A stretch of 64,000 nucleotides of DNA, from the NCBI RefSeq assembly GCF_026343335.1, contig NZ_JAPELX010000001.1:3968001-4032000 (forward strand), read 5' to 3'. A program made the translations under genes and the position numbers. Source of the DNA: Streptomyces sp. NBC_00078 (GTDB lineage Bacteria > Actinomycetota > Actinomycetes > Streptomycetales > Streptomycetaceae). Of the stretch, positions 23,917-32,135 are shown piece by piece. The first letter of the stretch is position 1. Each line of letters starts with the position of its first letter. A model generated the notes under the pieces. It was not told where the DNA came from. It did not search any database and worked only from the letters and a program-made list of their open reading frames with translations.

Positions 23917-23948
23917 GGCGTTACGACCCTTCGGCGTTACGACCCTTC
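23917..23948. repeat. Two exact 16-bp direct repeats
   Basis: GGCGTTACGACCCTTC occurs twice head to tail. Degenerate units (GGTATTGCGGCC, then GTCGCGGCTCTTC and TATCGCGGCTCTTC) continue to about 24010. This is simple slippage-type repetition in the intergenic region before the NTF2-like gene. Confidence 0.75.
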
Positions 23949-24026
23949 GGTATTGCGGCCTCCCGTTTGCGGCTCTCCCTTGTCGCGGCTCTTCGGTATC
24001 GCGGCTCTTCGGGGCGATCGCCTTGA

Positions 24027-24044
24027 CCTCAAGCGCGCTTGAGG
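24027..24044. promoter_or_regulatory. SoxR-type box upstream of the NTF2-like gene
   Basis: CCTCAAGCGCGCTTGAGG is a perfect 18-bp palindrome with the CCTCAAG/CTTGAGG arms of known SoxR operators. A TTGACC hexamer (24023-24028) overlaps its left end as a possible -35, the geometry of MerR-family activation. It ends 15 bp before the ATG. SoxR responds to redox-active compounds in Streptomyces; no soxR gene is in the window. Confidence 0.7.
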
Positions 24045-24059
24045 AAGGAGGCTTGCCGC

Positions 24060-24539
24060 ATGGACACCGACGAGATGCGGCGGCAGTTGCAGACCCTGAC
24101 CGATCGCGCTGAGATCACTGACCTGATGGACCGCTATCTGCGTTCCCTGGACGAGGGTGTTTTCGATGACGAGTGGGCTCGCGCGTTCCACACCGAAGAC
24201 GTCACCGCGGAGATGCCCATCGGCACCGTGAAAGGCCGCGATGCCCTCCTGGACCGCGTCCGGCGAGGGATGGCGCTGTTCGACCGGACCGTGCATATGG
24301 GCACCAACGCCGTCGTCCGGGTCGACGGTGCCAGGGCCACGGCCCGTGGGGCCCAGTTGAGCACCCACGTCCTGGCCGATGGCTCCGGTGACGTCTTCGT
24401 CTCCGCCGGCCATACCGAGGCCGAACTGGTCAGGACCGCTGACGGCTGGCGGATCTCTGCCTCGGCCCTGCGGGTGGTGTGGACCCAGGGCCCACCTCCT
24501 CAGTTGCCGGACGACCTCGCTCAGGCCCCGGCGGTCTAG
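24060..24539 (+). CDS. NTF2/SnoaL-like protein
   Basis: The 159-residue protein has the SnoaL_4-type pattern (DRAEITDLMDRYLRSLDEGVFDDEWARAFHTEDVTAEMPIG ... GWRISASALRVVW). Members are small cone-shaped barrels that act as isomerases, hydratases or binders of polycyclic compounds. ATG 24060 follows GAGGAAGGAGG; a TTG at 24039 is also in frame. A SoxR-type box just upstream suggests induction by redox-active metabolites. The stop codon overlaps that of the convergent GNAT gene within CTAG. Confidence 0.8.
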   Translation: MDTDEMRRQLQTLTDRAEITDLMDRYLRSLDEGVFDDEWARAFHTEDVTAEMPIGTVKGRDALLDRVRRGMALFDRTVHMGTNAVVRVDGARATARGAQLSTHVLADGSGDVFVSAGHTEAELVRTADGWRISASALRVVWTQGPPPQLPDDLAQAPAV

Positions 24540-25291
24540 GAGACGTCCGACCCGTCCGCCGCGCCCCAGGCGCCCGACGCGCCGGACGCGCCCGACTCCC
24601 CGTTCCACGCGGTCTCCGGAGCAGGAGCCGGAGCAGGAGCAGCAGCTGGTTCCGGTTCTGGAGCCGTCGCCGTCGCCGTCGCCGTCGCCGGAGTCAGGGC
24701 CGGTTCCGGGTCCGTCGCCAACCGGCCATGCAGATGCATATCCCGGAACGCATCGTGGCGCCCCGCCTCGAACATCGCGCCGCGCAGCGTCCCCTCGTAC
24801 CGGAATCCGCACCGTTCGGCGATACGGCAGGACGCCTCGTGGCCGACGGCGTGGTCGAGTTCGAGCCGGTGCAGTCCCAGTTCGGTCAGCGCCCAGTGGG
24901 AGGCCACGGCCAGGGCGCGGGTGGCGACGCCCTGGCCGCGGGCCTCCGGCAGCACCCAGTAGCCGACCCGGGCGAAGCTCAGGCCGCGGTTGATCGCGTT
25001 GACGCCGATGTGCCCGAGTGCGGCGCCGCTCGCCGCGTCGGTCACGCAGTACGAGGCTGTCGAACCCTCCGCCGCGCCGAGCGCCTTGGCCCGCAGGGAC
25101 TCGCGTGCGTCGGCGAGATCCTCGACGAACCTGAGCGGTGTGTTCCAGCGCCGGAACTCCGGGTCGGTGAGGCCGCGCCGCCAGGTCGCGACGTCGGCCG
25201 CGGACTCCGCGTCCCACAGCCGCAGGCGGATACCGGGGCCGTACAGTTCAGGGAAGGGCGAACCCGTGTACTGCTCGTCGACAGAGGCCAT
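24536..25291 (-). CDS. GNAT acetyltransferase with low-complexity tail
   Basis: The ~251-residue product has a RimJ/RimL-like GNAT domain over residues ~20-180 (RLRLWDAESAADVATWRRGL, YWVLPEARGQGVATRALAVASHWALTELGLHRLEL). The last ~60 residues are an Ala/Thr/Pro/Glu repeat tail and a Gly/Ala/Ser stretch, unlike the family. I preferred the second methionine (25291, MASVDEQYTG) over 25303. The modified substrate is unknown. Confidence 0.8.
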   Translation of the reverse strand: MASVDEQYTGSPFPELYGPGIRLRLWDAESAADVATWRRGLTDPEFRRWNTPLRFVEDLADARESLRAKALGAAEGSTASYCVTDAASGAALGHIGVNAINRGLSFARVGYWVLPEARGQGVATRALAVASHWALTELGLHRLELDHAVGHEASCRIAERCGFRYEGTLRGAMFEAGRHDAFRDMHLHGRLATDPEPALTPATATATATAPEPEPAAAPAPAPAPETAWNGESGASGASGAWGAADGSDVS

Positions 25292-25299
25292 CGGACCAT

Positions 25300-25710
25300 T
25301 CAAGTCCGCGAGTTCGCGCCGCGTGGCCCGAACACCGCCACCCCGTCCCGGAATTCAGCCTCCAGCTCCGCCCCTGCCCGCAGCTCCCCCACCCCGCACC
25401 CCACCACCTCCGTCATCATCCGCGGCCCCTCCGCGAGGTCGACCACGGCAGCCACGTAAGGCGTCCGCTCCCCGAAGGGCGGGAGGTCGTTGCGGTGGAC
25501 CACGGACCACGTGTAGAGCACCGCCCGTCCGCTCGCCCGCTCCCACTCCACGTCCTCGCTCCAGCAGTGCGGGCAGAACTCCCGCGGGTAGTGGTGAGCC
25601 CGCCCGCAGGCCCCGCAGCGGCGGATCAGCAGCCGGCCCTCGGCCGCCGCGTCCCAGTAGGCCCGCGTGAAGGCGTCGGCCTCCGGCACGTCGAAGCGGG
25701 GGCCGCTCAT
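25300..25710 (-). CDS. Zn-ribbon/OB-fold DUF35 protein, second copy
   Basis: The 136-residue protein has the four zinc cysteines (CGAC...CPHC, residues ~32-48) and the OB-fold (GRAVLYTWSVVHRNDLPPFGERTPYVAAVVDL). Its ATG overlaps the DoxX stop (ATGA). As with the copy at 5101 it should bind a thiolase-like protein and an acyl-CoA; the thiolase at 14112, which lacks a DUF35 neighbour, is a possible partner. Confidence 0.83.
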   Translation of the reverse strand: MSGPRFDVPEADAFTRAYWDAAAEGRLLIRRCGACGRAHHYPREFCPHCWSEDVEWERASGRAVLYTWSVVHRNDLPPFGERTPYVAAVVDLAEGPRMMTEVVGCGVGELRAGAELEAEFRDGVAVFGPRGANSRT

Positions 25711-26159
25711 CCGAAGAGCCCGAGTCCGCTGTCCAGCGACCATGCCTGCCACGACATCCCGAACAGCGCGACGACCGACATCAGCGCCATCATCGAGTTC
25801 TGCCCCTGCTCGGCCACCTCGTGGATCATGAGCGTGAAGTAGAGGATGTTCAGGAGGAATCCTCCGACCAGCGCGATCGGGGTCAGGAACCCGGCGACCA
25901 GCCCCAGTCCGGTCGCCAGCTCCGCATACACCACCACGTACGCCATCGTCCGCGGGCGCGGCGCCACCATGACCTCGAAGCCGGACCGTACAGCGTTCCA
26001 GCGGTGCTTCTCCGCGATGCCGGCCGCCCACTTGATCCCGGTGCCGCGCTCGAACCAGGCCTTCCGGTCCTTGTGCCGCCAACTCTCCAACCACCACAGC
26101 CCGAGGCCTATGCGCAGCACGGCCAGCCACTCAGCGCCACTCAGCCAGATCGAGTCCAT
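25707..26159 (-). CDS. DoxX-family membrane protein
   Basis: The 150-residue protein has four hydrophobic segments and the DoxX pattern (LAVLRIGLGLWWLESWRHKDRKAWFERGTGIKW, AYVVVYAELATGLGLVAGFLTPIALVGGFLLNILY). DoxX proteins are often linked to quinone or thiol redox chemistry. It is the first gene of an operon with DUF35 and starts only 4 bp from a regulon palindrome; no Shine-Dalgarno sequence precedes the ATG, so the mRNA may be leaderless or nearly so. Its role in the acyl-CoA pathway is inferred from co-regulation. Confidence 0.8.
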   Translation of the reverse strand: MDSIWLSGAEWLAVLRIGLGLWWLESWRHKDRKAWFERGTGIKWAAGIAEKHRWNAVRSGFEVMVAPRPRTMAYVVVYAELATGLGLVAGFLTPIALVGGFLLNILYFTLMIHEVAEQGQNSMMALMSVVALFGMSWQAWSLDSGLGLFG

Positions 26160-26163
26160 ATAT

Positions 26164-26178
26164 CTGACGGTACGTCAG
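26164..26178. promoter_or_regulatory. Regulon palindrome, site 4
   Basis: CTGACGGTACGTCAG is the centre of the 19-bp inverted repeat ATCTGACGGTACGTCAGAT (26162-26180), perfect except for the centre base. It is the most symmetric copy in the window and ends 2-4 bp before the DoxX start codon, where a bound repressor would block initiation. Confidence 0.85.
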
Positions 26179-26206
26179 ATCACAGGAACCCGGAACCCTG
26201 TAAACC

Positions 26207-26261
26207 CCTCCTGCAGACCTCCTGCTGACCTCCTGCCGACCTCCCGCAGACCTCCCGCGCG
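26207..26261. repeat. Five 11-bp tandem repeats
   Basis: Units follow CCTCCTGCAGA with one to four changes each (CCTCCTGCTGA, CCTCCTGCCGA, CCTCCCGCAGA, CCTCCCGCGCG). They occupy the 350-bp space between the divergent DoxX and monooxygenase genes, which also holds a short GGGGCC run near 26330-26354. I see no gene in this stretch. Confidence 0.8.
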
Positions 26262-26512
26262 CGCCCTGCGATCCCCCTGCGAGCCTCCTGAACCTGCACG
26301 GAGTGGATGCGTCTCGACCTCGACCGCGGCCGGGGCCGGGGCCGGGGCCGGGGAGCGGGCCCCTCGGAGCGTGGGACCGATCGCCGAACCGCCACAACCA
26401 GGTGGCCTACGTCACAAGCCTCACCCATGACTCCTACACCCGTGATCAATCCGAAACCAATTCCGGTCTTGACCGAGACCCATCAACCCGGTGCGTGATT
26501 ACGCTCGCGCAC

Positions 26513-27715
26513 ATGGCCGACTCCACAGCGTCCCCCCAGGTAGCGGCGCGAGCCGCCGCCGACCGCCCCGTCTATGTCGTAGGCGGCGGCCCGGCCGGAC
26601 TCTCCGTCGCGTACGCGCTGCGGGCCCGGGGCATACGCGCCGTCGTCCTGGAGAGGACCGACGGCGTGGGCGCTGCCTGGCGGCGGCACTACGACCGGCT
26701 CCGCCTGCACACCACCCGGCGCCTGTCGGCCCTTCCGGGGCTGCCCATGCCGCGCCGGTTCGGGCGGTGGGTGGCCCGCGACGACGTGGTGCGCTACCTG
26801 GAGAAGTACGCCGAGGTGCACGAACTGGAGATCGTCACCGGCGTCGAGGTCTCCCGGGTCGAGCGCTCCCCCGACGGCACCGGCTGGCTGTTGCACGCCA
26901 CCGGGGGGCGCGAGCTGACCGGGGCCGCCGTGGTCGTCGCAACCGGCTACAACCACACCCCGTACGTCCCGGACTGGGCCGGACTCGACACGTACACCGG
27001 CGAGTTCACGCACGCGGGCGACTACCGCGACGCCGAGCCCTACGCCGGCCGTGACGTCCTGGTCGTCGGCGCGGGCAACACCGGCGCCGAGATCGCGGTG
27101 GACCTGGTGGAGGGCGGCGCCTCGCGGGTGCGCCTGTCGGTGCGGACGGTTCCGCACATCGTGCGTCGCTCGACGGCCGGGTGGGCCGCCCAGTACACGG
27201 GCGTGCTGGTACGGCGGCTGCCGGCCGGGCTCGTCGACCGGCTCGCGCGGCCGATGGCGAAACTGAGCGTGCCCGACCTCTCCGCGCAGGGACTGCCCCG
27301 CCCGGACACCGGCCTGTACAGCCGGGTGAAGGAGGGCGCCATCCCGGTGCAGGACGTCGGTCTGATCGACGCCGTGCGCGCGGGGCGGGTCGAGGTCGTG
27401 GCCGCCGTCGACGGCTTCGAGGACGGCAAGGTGGTCCTCGCCGACGGCACCCGCGTCTCACCGGAGGCCGTCGTCGCGGCCACCGGATACGTCCGCGCGC
27501 TGGAGGGCCTCGTCGGCCACCTCGACGTGCTCGACGGCCGGGGCAGACCCCTGGCGCACGGCGCCCGCACCTTCGAGCAGGCACCCGGCCTGTACTTCAC
27601 CGGCTACACCACACCCATCAGTGGCACGCTGCGCGAGGTTGCCATGGACGCGGAGAAGATCGCGCGGGTGGTCGTGAAGAAGGGCGCGGGAACGCTGTCC
27701 CGTCTGCCTGAGTGA
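26513..27715 (+). CDS. FAD/NAD(P)-dependent flavoprotein monooxygenase-like
   Basis: The 400-residue protein has an N-terminal FAD-binding Rossmann motif (VYVVGGGPAGLSVAYALRARG, residues ~19-40), a second dinucleotide motif for NAD(P)H (VLVVGAGNTGAEIAVDL, ~180-197) and the ATGY-type motif VVAATGYVRAL. This is the layout of flavin-containing/Baeyer-Villiger-like monooxygenases such as the YUCCA/CzcO group. The start ATG 26513 lacks a clear ribosome-binding site. No regulon palindrome is present, so it may not belong to the acyl-CoA regulon despite its position. Confidence 0.82.
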   Translation: MADSTASPQVAARAAADRPVYVVGGGPAGLSVAYALRARGIRAVVLERTDGVGAAWRRHYDRLRLHTTRRLSALPGLPMPRRFGRWVARDDVVRYLEKYAEVHELEIVTGVEVSRVERSPDGTGWLLHATGGRELTGAAVVVATGYNHTPYVPDWAGLDTYTGEFTHAGDYRDAEPYAGRDVLVVGAGNTGAEIAVDLVEGGASRVRLSVRTVPHIVRRSTAGWAAQYTGVLVRRLPAGLVDRLARPMAKLSVPDLSAQGLPRPDTGLYSRVKEGAIPVQDVGLIDAVRAGRVEVVAAVDGFEDGKVVLADGTRVSPEAVVAATGYVRALEGLVGHLDVLDGRGRPLAHGARTFEQAPGLYFTGYTTPISGTLREVAMDAEKIARVVVKKGAGTLSRLPE

Positions 27716-27891
27716 CGTAGAGGACCAACCCCGGCTCCCTTCAACTCGCTTCAACTCCCTTCAACAGCACTCCTGTTACTTGTGCGTCAGATGTGACAGG
27801 AGCGTTGAAGCGTGCCGTCGCGCGGGGCCAGAATGTGAACACTGCTCACTTTCTGGCTCCACTCTCCATACTCTCCATGCGGAGGATGCAC

Positions 27892-29397
27892 GTGGCACGC
27901 GAAAGACAGCACCAACCCCGCGCCCTCTCCCGGCGTTCCCTGCTGGGCGGTGCCGCCGCTGCGGCGGGCGCCGTCACCCTCACCACCACCGCCGCCGGCC
28001 CGGCGTCCGCCGCGAGCACCCGCGACGTGGACGTCGCCATCGTCGGCGGCGGACTCGCCGGACTGACGGCGGCCCGCGACCTGGTGGCCGGCGGCAGGAC
28101 CGTGGCCGTCCTGGAGGCCCGCGACCGGGTCGGCGGCCGGGTGGTCAACCTGCCCCTGGCGAACGGCGGATTCACCGAGGGCGGCGGCGAGTTCATCGGC
28201 CCCACCCAGGACCGCATCAAGGCGCTTGCGGACTCGCTGGGCGTGGCCACCTTCACGACCTACAACACCGGCAAGAACCTCCTCTACAAGGACGGCAAGA
28301 AGACCCCGTACGCCACCGATGGCATCCTCGGCTCGGTCCCGCCGGTCGACGCGGCGGGTCTCGCCAACGCGGCGATCGTGCAGGCGTCGTTGGACGACAT
28401 GGCCAAGCAGGTCCCGGTCGACGCGCCCTGGACGGCCGCGAAGGCCGCCGAGTGGGACAAGCAGACCTTCGAGAGCTGGCTGAACGCCCACGCGGTCATC
28501 CCGTCCGCCAAGTTCCTCCTGGACGTGGCCTGCACGTCGATCTTCTCGGCGCAGCCCCGCGAACTCTCCCTGCTCTTCGTCCTCTTCTACATCGCCGCCG
28601 CCGGCAACGAGTCCAACGCCGGCACCCTGGAACGCCTCACCGACACCGCGAACGGCGCCCAGGAGTCCCGCTTCGTCGGCGGCTCCCAGCAGGTGCCGAT
28701 CAAGCTGGCCGCCACGCTCGGCGACCGGGTGGTGCTGAGCGCACCGGTGCGATCGATCGCGCGGTCCGGCGGCAGGTACCTGGTGACGGCCGACGGCATC
28801 ACCGTCACCGCCAAGAAGGTCGTCGTCGCCGTACCCCCGCCGCTGGCCGGACGCATCGTCTTCGACCCGCTGCTCCCGGCCTCCCGCGACCAGCTCGGCC
28901 AGCGGCTGCCGATGGGCTCGATCGGCAAGGCGATCGCCGTCTACGACAGCCCCTTCTGGCGGGCCGACGGCCTCAACGGCCAGGTCGTCAGCGACTCCGG
29001 TGCGGTCCGCTCGACCTTCGACAACTCACCGCCGGACGCCTCCTACGGCGCCCTGATGGGCTTCATCGAGGCCGACGCGATGCGGGCCTACGACGCTTCG
29101 GGCGTCGACGAGGTCAAGGCCGCCGTCCTGAAGGACTACGCCACCTACTTCGGCGACAAGGCGAAGTCGCCCACCTCCTTCGTCCTGCAGCGCTGGGACA
29201 ACGAGGGCTTCTCCCGCGGCGGCCCGGTCGCCTACGCCCCTCCCGGCGTCCTGACCGAGTACGGCACCGCCCTGCGCGAGCCGGCCGACGGCATCCACTG
29301 GGCGGGCACCGAGACCTCCACGTACTGGAACGGGTTCATGGACGGGGCGGTGCGGTCGGGGGAGCGGGTCGCGAAGGAAGTGCTGGCGGCGCTGTAA
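27892..29397 (+). CDS. Tat-exported flavin monoamine oxidase
   Basis: The 501-residue protein begins with a twin-arginine signal (SRRSLLGGAAAAAGAVTL... ending ASA) and then the FAD motif VAIVGGGLAGLTAARDL. The C-terminal FAD segment GIHWAGTETSTYWNGFMDGAVRSG is that of the MAO/putrescine-oxidase family. It would oxidise a primary or polyamine outside the cell or at the membrane. GTG 27892 was chosen because GGAGG lies 6 bases upstream; the frame is open from 27793. A terminator hairpin follows. Confidence 0.85.
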   Translation: MARERQHQPRALSRRSLLGGAAAAAGAVTLTTTAAGPASAASTRDVDVAIVGGGLAGLTAARDLVAGGRTVAVLEARDRVGGRVVNLPLANGGFTEGGGEFIGPTQDRIKALADSLGVATFTTYNTGKNLLYKDGKKTPYATDGILGSVPPVDAAGLANAAIVQASLDDMAKQVPVDAPWTAAKAAEWDKQTFESWLNAHAVIPSAKFLLDVACTSIFSAQPRELSLLFVLFYIAAAGNESNAGTLERLTDTANGAQESRFVGGSQQVPIKLAATLGDRVVLSAPVRSIARSGGRYLVTADGITVTAKKVVVAVPPPLAGRIVFDPLLPASRDQLGQRLPMGSIGKAIAVYDSPFWRADGLNGQVVSDSGAVRSTFDNSPPDASYGALMGFIEADAMRAYDASGVDEVKAAVLKDYATYFGDKAKSPTSFVLQRWDNEGFSRGGPVAYAPPGVLTEYGTALREPADGIHWAGTETSTYWNGFMDGAVRSGERVAKEVLAAL

Positions 29398-29429
29398 CCG
29401 GCTCCGCGCACCGCATCCGCGGACGGCCG

Positions 29430-29458
29430 AGGCCCGGGTCCCTGTCGGGCCCGGGCCT
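29430..29458 (+). terminator. Hairpin terminator after the amine oxidase
   Basis: AGGCCCGGG pairs with CCCGGGCCT across an 11-base loop, 32 bp after the stop codon. Confidence 0.65.
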
Positions 29459-29485
29459 GCCTCCTCGACTTCTCGGCGCCGTACG

Positions 29486-29641
29486 TCAGTTGCGGGGCAT
29501 GCGGCCCCTCAGGCGCGGCGCGAAGCGGACCGCCGCCACACCCGCGGCCGCGAGAGCCGCGGCGACGGCCAGCAGCGGGCCGGCGGCGCCAAGGGTGGCG
29601 ACGACCGTGATCGCCGCGTCCTGGCGTGAACGCCGGCGCAT
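29486..29641 (-). CDS. Small single-span membrane protein (uncertain)
   Basis: The 51-residue frame (MRRRSRQDAAITVVATLGAAGPLLAV and onward to RGRMPRN) has a basic N-terminus and one hydrophobic helix of ~22 residues. The start codon at 29641 lies in the first copy of a 55-bp tandem duplication; the frame stays open upstream through it. Only GCGAGG immediately before the ATG could act as a ribosome-binding site. It may be a small membrane peptide or a chance frame. Confidence 0.35.
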   Translation of the reverse strand: MRRRSRQDAAITVVATLGAAGPLLAVAAALAAAGVAAVRFAPRLRGRMPRN

Positions 29642-29729
29642 CCTCGCAAGAATCAGGTGACCCTCCACCTGGGTTCTGGCGTGAACGCCGGCGCATCCTC
29701 GCAAGAATCAGGTGACCCTCCACCTGGGT
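29621..29729. repeat. Perfect 54-bp tandem duplication
   Basis: Bases 29621-29674 and 29676-29729 are identical over 54 bp (period 55, one base between). Each copy contains the short inverted repeat CAGGTG/CACCTG. The duplication is recent and alters the 5' end of the small frame at 29486-29641. Confidence 0.9.
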
Positions 29730-29825
29730 CAAGCTCCCCCTGGAGCCTGTGAAAACAGTGACCAGAGTTGCTGATCGTATGCACCCAAGTCCAGTGGGAC
29801 AGTTGATTTAAGTTCCCACCAGTTC

Positions 29826-29840
29826 CTGACACGGCGTCAG
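29826..29840. promoter_or_regulatory. Regulon palindrome, site 5
   Basis: CTGACACGGCGTCAG is 70 bp upstream of the ADP-forming acyl-CoA synthetase gene; the arms match except one base (CTGACA/CGTCAG). It is the distal member of a tandem pair, 24 bp start to start. Confidence 0.75.
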
Positions 29841-29849
29841 TTCAGTAAT

Positions 29850-29864
29850 CTGACAGAGCGTCAG
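29850..29864. promoter_or_regulatory. Regulon palindrome, site 6
   Basis: CTGACAGAGCGTCAG is 46 bp upstream of the acyl-CoA synthetase start and is the proximal member of the pair. Two full sites at one single promoter suggest cooperative binding. Confidence 0.78.
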
Positions 29865-29909
29865 TTATCGGCTGTCGCTATTCGCTGTCACACAGGAGCG
29901 GGCGGACCG

Positions 29910-32135
29910 ATGCTTGGATCAACCCACGGCACCCTCACCACCGACTCCCGCCGGGCCCGGGTCATCGCCTGCGGCGAGCAACCCGGCCCCGCCGTCCACG
30001 GCAGGCCCGCGGACGTCGACGATCTCGACGTCAGCGGCCGGCCGCTGTACTGCGACGTCCCCGATCTGGACCGGTTCTTCCATCCCGAGTCCGTCGCCGT
30101 GATCGGCGCCTCGGACACCGAGGGCCGGCCCAACACCGGCATCACGCGCCAACTGGTCACCTGGACCGAGCGCGTAGGAGCACGTCTCCACCCCGTGCAT
30201 CCCACCCGCCCGTCCGTCTTCGGCATATCCTGCTGCCCCTCCGTCGCCGACCTGCCCGAGCAGGTCGACCTCGCCGTAGTGCTGCTCGCCGACCCCCTTC
30301 CGGTGGTGGAGCAACTCGCCGAGGCCAAGGTGAAGTTCGTGGTCGTCTTCGCCTCCGGGTTCGCGGAGACGGGAGCGGAGGGCGCGTCCGCGCAGGAGCG
30401 CCTCGCCGCCGCCGTCGCCCGCTCCGGGACGCGTCTCCTCGGACCCAACACCAACCTCAACGCCTTCGAGCGCTTCCGGGACGACCTCGAAGGACCGGCC
30501 ATCGCCCTCATCACCCAGTCCGGGCACCAGGGGCGCCCCGTCTTCTCCCTCCAGGAGCTGGGCATCCGCCTCTCCCACTGGGCGCCCACCGGCAACGAGG
30601 CCGATCTGGAGACCGCCGACTTCATCTCCTACTTCGCCGAGCGTGACGAGGTCGGCGCCATCGCCTGTTACGTCGAGGGGCTGAAGGACGGCCGGTCCTT
30701 CCTGCTCGCCGCCGACCGGGCCGCCCGGCGCGGGGTCCCGGTCGTCGCCGTCAAGGTCGGCCGCACCGAGACCGGCGCCCGTACGGCCGCCTCGCACACC
30801 GGCAAGCTGACCGGCGCCGACACGGTGGTGGACGCGGCGATGCGGCAGTTCGGTGTGATCCGGGTGGACGGACTCGACGAACTCCAGGACACCGCCGCCC
30901 TGTTGGCCCGATCCCGGCCGCCGCGCGCCGAGGGCGTCGTCGTCTACTCGATCTCGGGCGGCACGGGTGCGCACTTCGCCGACCTTGCGACCGAGGCGGG
31001 ACTCGGCCTGCCGGTCCTGTCAGCCTCCAAACAGGCCGAACTGCACCAGTGGATACCCGAGTACCTGAGCGTGGCCAACCCTGTGGACAACGGCGGGCAT
31101 CCGGTCGGCGACCACCGCGGCCGGAAGATCATCGACGCGATCCTCGACGACCCCGCGGTGGGCGTGCTGATCTGCCCGATCACCGGGCCCTTCCCGCCCC
31201 TCAGCGACAGGCTCGTGCAGGACCTGGTGGACGCCGCCGAACGGACGGACAAGCTGGTCTGTGTCGTCTGGGGCTCCCCGGTCGGCACCGAACCGGCCTA
31301 CCGCGAGGTCCTGCTCGGCTCCTCCCGGGTGGCCACCTTCCGCACGGTCGCGAACTGCATCACCGCCGTCCGCGCCTACCTCGACCACCACCGCTTCGTC
31401 AGCGGCTACCGCTCCCGCTTCGACGAGGCCCCGCGCACCACCTCGCCCTCCTTCCGCAAGGCGCAGGCCCTGATGCAGCCGGGCCGGCAGCTGAGCGAAC
31501 ACGCGGCGAAGCAGCTGCTGCGGGCATACGGCATCCGCGTCCCGCGCGAGCAGTTGGTGACCAGCGCGGCGGCGGCCGTACGCGCGGCGGGCCTGGTGGG
31601 CTACCCGGTGGTGATGAAGGCCTCCGGCGCCCGGATCGCCCACAAGACGGAGCTGGGCCTGGTCAGGATCGAGCTGACCTCGGCGAGTCAAGTCCGGGAC
31701 ACATACCGGGAGTTGACCGACATCGCCCGTTACGAGGGGGTGGCCCTGGACGGTGTCCTGGTGTGCCAGATGGTCGAGCGGGGCGTCGAGATGGTCGTCG
31801 GCGTCACCCACGACGAGCTGTTCGGGCCTACCGTGACCGTCGGGCTCGGCGGGGTGCTCGTGGAGGTGCTGCACGACGTGGCCGTACGCGTGCCGCCCTT
31901 CGGCGAGGAGCAGGCCCGGGACATGCTCGGCGACCTGCGCGGGCGGGCCCTGCTCGACGGGGTCCGAGGGCGCCCCGCGGCCGATCTCGACGCGCTCGTC
32001 GAAGTCGTCCTGCGGGTGCAGCGCATGGCGCTGGAACTCGGGGACGACCTCGCGGAGCTCGACATCAACCCGCTGATGGTGCTGCCCAGGGGACAGGGCG
32101 CCGTGGCGCTGGACGCGCTGGCGGTGTGCCGGTGA
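29910..32135 (+). CDS. ADP-forming acyl-CoA synthetase (acetyl-CoA synthetase-like)
   Basis: The 741-residue protein has an N-terminal CoA-binding domain (FFHPESVAVIGASDTEGRPNTGITRQL, residues ~56-80), central succinyl-CoA-ligase-like domains with the phospho-histidine-type segment TQSGHQGRPVFSL and ASHTGKLTGADTVV, and a C-terminal ATP-grasp domain (residues ~500-735: VPREQLVTSAAAAVRAAGLVGYPVVMKASG, ELDINPLMV). Members form acyl-CoA from acid, ATP and CoA, releasing ADP. The ~55-residue N-terminal extension has no match I recognise. ATG 29910 has AGGAG upstream. The crotonase gene overlaps its stop (TGATG). Confidence 0.85.
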   Translation: MLGSTHGTLTTDSRRARVIACGEQPGPAVHGRPADVDDLDVSGRPLYCDVPDLDRFFHPESVAVIGASDTEGRPNTGITRQLVTWTERVGARLHPVHPTRPSVFGISCCPSVADLPEQVDLAVVLLADPLPVVEQLAEAKVKFVVVFASGFAETGAEGASAQERLAAAVARSGTRLLGPNTNLNAFERFRDDLEGPAIALITQSGHQGRPVFSLQELGIRLSHWAPTGNEADLETADFISYFAERDEVGAIACYVEGLKDGRSFLLAADRAARRGVPVVAVKVGRTETGARTAASHTGKLTGADTVVDAAMRQFGVIRVDGLDELQDTAALLARSRPPRAEGVVVYSISGGTGAHFADLATEAGLGLPVLSASKQAELHQWIPEYLSVANPVDNGGHPVGDHRGRKIIDAILDDPAVGVLICPITGPFPPLSDRLVQDLVDAAERTDKLVCVVWGSPVGTEPAYREVLLGSSRVATFRTVANCITAVRAYLDHHRFVSGYRSRFDEAPRTTSPSFRKAQALMQPGRQLSEHAAKQLLRAYGIRVPREQLVTSAAAAVRAAGLVGYPVVMKASGARIAHKTELGLVRIELTSASQVRDTYRELTDIARYEGVALDGVLVCQMVERGVEMVVGVTHDELFGPTVTVGLGGVLVEVLHDVAVRVPPFGEEQARDMLGDLRGRALLDGVRGRPAADLDALVEVVLRVQRMALELGDDLAELDINPLMVLPRGQGAVALDALAVCR

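Noticed and set aside
23917..24010. Possible CRISPR array
   Set aside because: Repeats are 16 bp, head to tail and without spacers; they degenerate into simple repeats.
26328..26354. GGGGCC run as a possible regulatory element
   Set aside because: It is a short simple-sequence tract in a GC-rich gap; no further support.
29826..29864. Assignment of the palindromes to KstR or KstR2
   Set aside because: The arms (CTGACG/CGTCAG) do not resemble the operators known to me for those repressors; a different TetR protein is more likely.
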